The notes under the pieces were generated by a model. That model was not told the origin of the DNA, did no database searches, and saw nothing but the letters and a program-made list of their open reading frames with translations. A stretch of 8,856 nt of DNA from an uncultured Lachnospiraceae bacterium (lineage in GTDB: Bacteria; Bacillota_A; Clostridia; Lachnospirales; Lachnospiraceae), in contig CADBNA010000197.1 of NCBI GenBank assembly GCA_902795835.1, positions 1 to 8,856 on the forward strand, in the 5' to 3' direction. A program made the position numbers and the translations under genes. How positions within the stretch are numbered: the first letter of the stretch is position 1; the number at the start of each line of letters is the position of its first letter. Shown here piece by piece: positions 4,630 to 8,856 of this stretch.

Positions 4630-5499
4630 ATGCAGTACGAAGGCGCGGTTTATCGTCCGCCAAGTGAGGCGGGCAGTTTTATCCTGCAGGTGACGATCGG
4701 ATGTGCGCGGAATACCTGTACGTTCTGCACAATGTACAAGGACAAGACCTTCCGTATGCGGCACATGGACGAGATACTTGCGGACATAGAGGAAGTTCAC
4801 GCATATTACGGAGACCACATACGCCGGATTTTTCTGGCAGACGGAGACGCACTGATCATGCCCGCAGACCGGCTTCTGGAAATCCTGGCAGCCCTTCGGG
4901 AACAGTTTCCCTCTGCGGAGAGAATCACCTCCTATGGGGCCCCGAAGGATGTACTGGGAAAGACGCCTGAGGAGCTTGCCGCCCTGCGGGAGGCCGGTCT
5001 GTCCATGATCTACATGGGACTGGAATCCGGAGATGACGAAGTGCTGCGTCATGTGAAAAAAGGCGCGTCATCCGCGGAGATTGTGGAAGCCGGTCAAAAG
5101 CTGAAAGCTGCGGGCATGCAGACCTCCATTACGCTGATATCCGGCCTCGGCGGCCGGCGTTTTCTGCGGGAGCATGCCGTACACAGCGCAGAAGCCATTT
5201 CTGCCATGCGGCCGGATTATGTTGGATTCCTGACGCTCATGGTTGAAAGAGGAGCGCCGATGCTGGAGGAACTCGAGCGCGGCGAGATGGAGCTGCTGAC
5301 TCCGGAGGAGGTCGCGGAAGAGATGGAACTGTTCCTGACGCACGTGGATGCGGAGGGCTGCGTATTCCGTTCCAATCACGCCTCAAATTATATTATGCTG
5401 GGAGGAACCCTGAACAGGGATATTCCGGCGATGCTGCAGCAGCTGCGCAAAGCCAGAGAAGAAGGCGTGTTCCGGTCTGAGAGGTGGAGAGCGCTGTGA
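4630..5499 (+). CDS. Radical SAM protein with CX4CX2C cluster motif
   Basis: A 289-residue radical SAM enzyme. Such proteins bind a [4Fe-4S] cluster and S-adenosylmethionine to make a 5'-deoxyadenosyl radical. The cluster ligands are C25, C30 and C33 (GCARNTCTFCTMYK), spaced CX4CX2C rather than the common CX3CX2C. This spacing occurs in a COG1032-type group with GC..N.CTFC..YK. Other family marks are LADGDALIM (69-77) after the second strand, ITSYGAPKDVL (99-109), MIYMGLESGDDEVL (125-138) for SAM ribose contacts, and GHH-like NHASNYIMLGGTLNRD near the C-terminus. There is no extra C-terminal cluster domain and no B12 domain. The substrate is unknown. The ATG at 4630 has GAGGAG 6 nt upstream, and two promoters precede it. 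Its TGA (5497-5499) directly abuts the stop codon of the convergent NagZ gene, so any terminator must lie inside that gene. Confidence 0.9.
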   Translation: MQYEGAVYRPPSEAGSFILQVTIGCARNTCTFCTMYKDKTFRMRHMDEILADIEEVHAYYGDHIRRIFLADGDALIMPADRLLEILAALREQFPSAERITSYGAPKDVLGKTPEELAALREAGLSMIYMGLESGDDEVLRHVKKGASSAEIVEAGQKLKAAGMQTSITLISGLGGRRFLREHAVHSAEAISAMRPDYVGFLTLMVERGAPMLEELERGEMELLTPEEVAEEMELFLTHVDAEGCVFRSNHASNYIMLGGTLNRDIPAMLQQLRKAREEGVFRSERWRAL

Positions 5500-7416
5500 T
5501 CATCCCCAGCCCTGGATCCCATATCCTCTTTCATACAGCAGTTCATCTGAAAAAACAGCCTCGCCGTCCGCATTGATCTCCAGCTTCGGTACGTTGACCG
5601 GCAGTGTCCCCTGCGGGACCGACTGCCCGAAGGCTGCACAGAGCGCCACTGCTACATTCAGATTGAAGGGGCCTTTTCCCTCGGCATCGTGATCGCTCCC
5701 GGAGCGATTGTATGCACAGAGAACGGCATCCACATCTTCATAACATGCCGCATCGTAGGGCAGGTACAGGCTGAGCAGTGCCACATTGCCGTCTTTGGAC
5801 TGATGGAACTGTTCGATCACACTGCATACCAGTTCGTTTTTCTCCGACGTCTCGGACAGGATCAGGACATTGTCTGCGTTTTTCAGGGCCTTCTGAAGTT
5901 CGGGGTCCTCTGCCTGCAGTTCACTGTAACAGAGCACGGTCACAGAAGCAGCATTCAGCAATCCTTCTGTTCTGAGGCGGTCAAGAGCGTACTCCACTGT
6001 CTCCCGGCGATCTTCACTGGGTATCATGATCAACGCCCGGCTGTCATTGTTCCCATCCAGCGGGAGAGTTCCTCCTTCATTTTTCAGCAGTGTCAGACCG
6101 CGCTGCGCGATCTCCCATTCTCTGTTATGGTGTCCGGCTGAGCCGACTACCGCTTCTGCATTGGCAAGCTGTTCCTCTTTGCTGTCTGACAGCGTATCCG
6201 TCATGATGCCCTGTTCGAGCTTCAGTTTCAGAATCCGAGAAACAGAATCGTCCAGTTCTTCCTCTTTGATCTCACCTGCTTCGACCCGGGCAAGAAGATT
6301 CTTCATATATGCATCTACTGTCGGAAATGTGTCGACCTCTTCATCCTGATAGAGTTCTGCCGCACAAAGAAGAATATCCACACCGGCGTTGATCGCCAGT
6401 ACCGCGGCATCCGTCTCATCAAAATGAGCAGCTATGGCATCCATATCCATGGCGTCCGTGATGATAATGCCGTCATAACCCATATCTTCCCGCAGCAGAC
6501 CGGTCATGATGGTATGAGAAAGTGTGGCTGGCAGATAGACCTCCTTCCCGTCCTGCCTGGAAACATACGTATCGGTCTCAATACTCGGGTACTGGATATG
6601 CGCTGTCATGATCATATCCGTCCCCTCATCGATCCCTGCCTGGAACGGAACCAGGTCGCAGGCCTTCAGTTCTTCCAGGGTATAATCAGAGCAAGGCAAA
6701 TGGGTGTGGCTGTCCTCACCTACATTGCCATGACCGGGGAAATGCTTCAGAGATGCAAGAATACCGCTTTTTCTTAAGCCGCGCAAAAAAGCCGTCACGT
6801 GTTCTGCTGCAATTTCCGGATCGTCCGAGAAGGAACGCACCCCAATGATGGGGTTGTTGGGATTGCTGTTGACATCGGATACCGGAGCAAAATCCATATT
6901 GAAGCCCAGAGCTTTGATCTCCTGCCCAAGCATTTCCGCGCTCTCTTCCGTCAGTGCCGTGTCACCTGTCGCGGCAAGGGCCATATTGCCGGAGAAAACT
7001 GAGCCAAAAGATACCCGGTTGACCCGGCCGCCCTCCTGATCCACACAGACCAGCATGGGGATACCCGGCTCCGAGTCCATAGCCGCCTCCTGACAGTCTC
7101 TGATCAGCGTCACGGTCTGTTCCGTATCCACGATGTTGCCGCCAAACAGGATAACACCTCCGAAATCATATTTTTTCAGAAGCTCCGCATATGCCGGGCC
7201 AAGTTCAGTCACCATCTTTGTGCCCTGGATTCCCGACCTGAGTGATACGATCATCATCTGCGCCAGCTTCTGTTCTGTGCTCATACCGGAAAGCATCTCC
7301 TTCACCTGCTCATCCACGCTCTTGTCGGCTCCGGAGCCGGGCGCAGCCCATGCTGTGCAGACAGACAGATTCATAGTCAGAATCAGCAAAATAGATATCC
7401 ATATTTTTTTCATCAT
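5500..7416 (-). CDS. nagZ: Secreted NagZ-type beta-N-acetylhexosaminidase, glycoside hydrolase family 3
   Basis: An extracellular or wall-associated GH3 enzyme expected to release terminal beta-N-acetylglucosamine from muropeptides or chitin-type sugars. With the start at 7416 it has 638 residues, close to the two-domain Bacillus NagZ (YbbD). A signal peptide covers residues 1 to about 24-25 (KK, then IWISILLILTMNL, cleavage near AWA-AP). C20 is preceded by Val, so this is not a good lipobox. The catalytic TIM barrel shows DFGGVILFGGN (84-94), DQEGGRVNR (126-134), NPIIGVRSFSDDP (188-200), KHFPGHG (224-230) with DSH (235-237, the NagZ acid/base Asp-His dyad), MTAHI (270-274) and TDAMDM (320-325, nucleophile D321). 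A GH3 C-terminal domain follows from about 430. The DSH dyad separates NagZ from beta-glucosidases of GH3. An in-frame ATG at 7449 would add 11 charged residues before the signal peptide. It has AGGCGG very close upstream, so it remains possible. Confidence 0.92.
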   Translation of the reverse strand: MMKKIWISILLILTMNLSVCTAWAAPGSGADKSVDEQVKEMLSGMSTEQKLAQMMIVSLRSGIQGTKMVTELGPAYAELLKKYDFGGVILFGGNIVDTEQTVTLIRDCQEAAMDSEPGIPMLVCVDQEGGRVNRVSFGSVFSGNMALAATGDTALTEESAEMLGQEIKALGFNMDFAPVSDVNSNPNNPIIGVRSFSDDPEIAAEHVTAFLRGLRKSGILASLKHFPGHGNVGEDSHTHLPCSDYTLEELKACDLVPFQAGIDEGTDMIMTAHIQYPSIETDTYVSRQDGKEVYLPATLSHTIMTGLLREDMGYDGIIITDAMDMDAIAAHFDETDAAVLAINAGVDILLCAAELYQDEEVDTFPTVDAYMKNLLARVEAGEIKEEELDDSVSRILKLKLEQGIMTDTLSDSKEEQLANAEAVVGSAGHHNREWEIAQRGLTLLKNEGGTLPLDGNNDSRALIMIPSEDRRETVEYALDRLRTEGLLNAASVTVLCYSELQAEDPELQKALKNADNVLILSETSEKNELVCSVIEQFHQSKDGNVALLSLYLPYDAACYEDVDAVLCAYNRSGSDHDAEGKGPFNLNVAVALCAAFGQSVPQGTLPVNVPKLEINADGEAVFSDELLYERGYGIQGWG

Positions 7417-7472
7417 TATATCCCGTCTTTCTTTTTTTCTTAAAAGCATAATCCGCCTGCGGCAAATTCACA

Positions 7473-7584
7473 AGAGCCCCAGGGGACGGTTCCCTGCGGT
7501 TCACTTAGCCCGTCGGGGATGGCGTCCTGACAGAGGGCAGCTCATTACAGCGGTGAACCTTCAGGAACCGTCCCCAACAGCTCT
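7473..7584. repeat. 112-bp imperfect palindromic element (REP/MITE-like) with GGGGACGGTTCC arms
   Basis: Arms pair in three blocks: AGAGC (7473-7477) with GCTCT (7580-7584), GGGGACGGTTCC (7482-7493) with GGAACCGTCCCC (7564-7575), and GGTTCAC (7498-7504) with GTGAACC (7553-7559). The blocks are separated by two symmetric 4x4 internal loops. A 48-nt apical segment (7505-7552) closes it. A single-stranded copy would fold into one long hairpin. It occupies the gap between the divergent NagZ and radical SAM genes, with no ORF inside and no obvious target duplication. One arm recurs at 318-345. Such elements are usually mobilised in trans by IS200/RAYT-like transposases, and none is present here. 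A T-rich run follows at 7614-7622. Confidence 0.75.
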
Positions 7585-7625
7585 AACTATATCATATCTG
7601 GGGTTTTATATGCTGTTTTTTTGTA

Positions 7626-7653
7626 TTGATTAGTACGTGATTCTGTGCATAAT
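7626..7653 (+). promoter_or_regulatory. Putative promoter of the radical SAM gene at 7742
   Basis: TTGATT (7626-7631, 4 of 6), a 16-bp spacer and CATAAT (7648-7653, 5 of 6), in the AT-rich stretch right after the palindromic element. The leader would be about 80 nt. No riboswitch-like fold was recognised in it. Confidence 0.45.
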
Positions 7654-7741
7654 TTATAAAGAACAGGGAACTGTAAGTGACAGTCCGTTACAATAAACGC
7701 TAATCGCCGGACAAGGCACTCAGCCGAATGGAGGCACAGAT

Positions 7742-8851
7742 TTGAGCAATACCGATAACAATTTTGATCTGCAGGAATACCTGACAAAAGGTGTAGAGGG
7801 CGTTATCGCCAATGCCGTCAGGGCAACCTTAAAGAATCCCAGAGAAAGCGCTTTTATGATGAAGTTTGCCGCCGCAGGCAAAGCGGCGTCCAAACGCCGC
7901 AGAAAGCTGGAAGACGACGGAGAGCATGTGCCCTCTTTCCTGATTGCCAGCATCACCAGCAAATGCAATCTGCACTGCGCGGGTTGTTATTCGCGCTGCA
8001 ATCACGCTACAGTTGACGCGGAACCGGTCAGTCAGCTGACAAGTGAGGAATGGTTCCGGATCTTTGACGAGGCAGATGAGCTGGGGATCAGCTTTATCCT
8101 CCTGGCAGGCGGAGAGCCGATGCTTCGCCGGGACATCATCGAGGCGGCAGGAAAGAAACAGAATATCATGTTCCCGATCTTTACGAACGGAACCTTCATG
8201 GATGAGCGGTATTTCGAGCTCTTTGACCGCTGCCGGAATCTTCTCCCGGTAATGAGCATAGAGGGCGAACGCAGGATTACGGACGCCAGACGCGGCAAGG
8301 GCGTTTATGACCGCCTGATCGTCAACATGGAGGAACTGAACCGACGGGGACTGATCTTTGGCGCATCGGTTACGGTAACGACAGAGAATATCCATGAGGT
8401 TACATCAGAGGATTTCCTGAAATCCCTGTCAGATCGTGGGTGCAGGGCCGTAATCTTTGTGGAATTTGTCCCTGTTACCGAGGAGAGCAGGGAACTTGCC
8501 CCGGGAGATAAGGAGCGGGAATATCTGACAGGGGAGATTGGCAGACTTCGACGGGAACATCCTGAAATGGTCTATGTCTCCTTCCCGGGCGACGAGAAGA
8601 GCTCCGGGGGCTGTGTGGCGGCAGGCCGCGGGTTCTTCCATATCAATTCTCATGGGGGAGCGGAGCCGTGCCCCTTCTCGCCGTATTCGGATATCAACGT
8701 CAGGAACACATCCCTTCGTGAGGCGCTTCATTCACCGCTTTTTGCGGCACTGCGTGACGGAGGCGTGCTGACGGACGATCACGAGGGCGGCTGCGTCCTT
8801 TATGAAAAACGTGAACTTGTAGAAAACATCCTGGCCGGGAAGGCTGTGTAA
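7742..8851 (+). CDS. Radical SAM protein with C-terminal SPASM-like cysteines
   Basis: A 369-residue radical SAM enzyme of the MoaA/PqqE-like group (COG0535). About 65 N-terminal residues (helical, basic KRRRK at 51-55) precede the barrel. The cluster motif is C75-NLH-C79-AG-C82, followed by YSRCNH (C86). GGEP (123-126) is the SAM amino-group motif, and FTNGTFMDE (147-155), MSIEGE (171-176) and DARRGKGVYDR (181-191) are typical. C-terminal cysteines at C291 (GGCVAAGRGFFHIN), C310 (AEPCPFSPYSDINV) and C351 (GGCVLY) resemble a shortened SPASM/twitch domain that would hold an auxiliary Fe-S cluster. The start is TTG at 7742, chosen because GGAGG (7730-7734) lies 7 nt upstream and no in-frame ATG precedes it. 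The stop is at 8849-8851, so the gene is complete. No precursor peptide or transporter for a RiPP lies in the upstream 300 bp. Downstream sequence is not visible. The substrate is unknown. Confidence 0.9.
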   Translation: MSNTDNNFDLQEYLTKGVEGVIANAVRATLKNPRESAFMMKFAAAGKAASKRRRKLEDDGEHVPSFLIASITSKCNLHCAGCYSRCNHATVDAEPVSQLTSEEWFRIFDEADELGISFILLAGGEPMLRRDIIEAAGKKQNIMFPIFTNGTFMDERYFELFDRCRNLLPVMSIEGERRITDARRGKGVYDRLIVNMEELNRRGLIFGASVTVTTENIHEVTSEDFLKSLSDRGCRAVIFVEFVPVTEESRELAPGDKEREYLTGEIGRLRREHPEMVYVSFPGDEKSSGGCVAAGRGFFHINSHGGAEPCPFSPYSDINVRNTSLREALHSPLFAALRDGGVLTDDHEGGCVLYEKRELVENILAGKAV

Positions 8852-8856
8852 AAGCG

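Noticed and set aside
5689..7039. Several long open frames on the plus strand opposite nagZ.
   Set aside because: They are antisense shadows of a well-supported GH3 gene, with no ribosome sites or recognisable domains.
1..8856. A multi-gene defence system, prophage, CRISPR array or RiPP cluster.
   Set aside because: No Cas, integrase, phage structural gene, direct-repeat array, precursor peptide or transporter was seen. The two radical SAM genes are 2.2 kb apart, separated by an opposite-strand gene, and belong to different subgroups.

Overview
The window looks like chromosomal DNA from an anaerobic Clostridia species, most likely a gut Lachnospiraceae member. The basis is moderate GC by eye, consensus AGGAGG-type ribosome sites, sigma-A-type promoters, and several small protein types common in that group (HTH-Uma2 fusion, AlkZ-related-like protein, MutT-type NUDIX protein, small zinc ribbon, two-domain secreted NagZ). 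Genus cannot be set from the sequence alone. No rRNA, tRNA, CRISPR array, phage gene or intact transposase was seen.

Layout. Positions 1-689 (minus strand): an HxlR-type regulator (357-689) followed by the first 95 codons of a lactate/malate dehydrogenase (1-287, cut by the window edge). Their 69-bp gap carries half of a GGGGACGGTTC palindromic repeat. Positions 812-3850 (plus strand): a consensus promoter drives an HTH-Uma2 fusion (912-1733). Then come an AlkZ-related-like protein (1878-2600), a MutT-type NUDIX hydrolase (2714-3112), a wrecked class-I amidotransferase/peptidase C26 gene (3125-3406) and a three-helix membrane protein (3469-3849). Positions 3881-4023: a small frameshifted ORF that ends flush against a strong hairpin terminator.

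Positions 4104-4301 (minus): a 65-residue zinc-ribbon protein. Positions 4302-4629: a divergent regulatory region with an operator-like palindrome and tandem plus-strand promoters. Positions 4630-5499 (plus): a radical SAM enzyme with a CX4CX2C cluster motif. Positions 5500-7416 (minus): a secreted NagZ-type GH3 beta-N-acetylhexosaminidase, convergent with the previous gene with no base between the stop codons. Positions 7473-7584: a 112-bp imperfect palindrome of the GGGGACGGTTC type. Positions 7742-8851 (plus): a second radical SAM protein with extra C-terminal cysteines and a TTG start.

The genes do not form one pathway. The window reads as small housekeeping or accessory genes, with signs of decay (one clear pseudogene, one frameshifted ORF) and palindromic repeats in gaps. 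The most distinctive items are the palindromic repeat family, the HTH-Uma2 fusion and the cysteine-rich radical SAM protein. I do not see a multi-gene system that I would call new.
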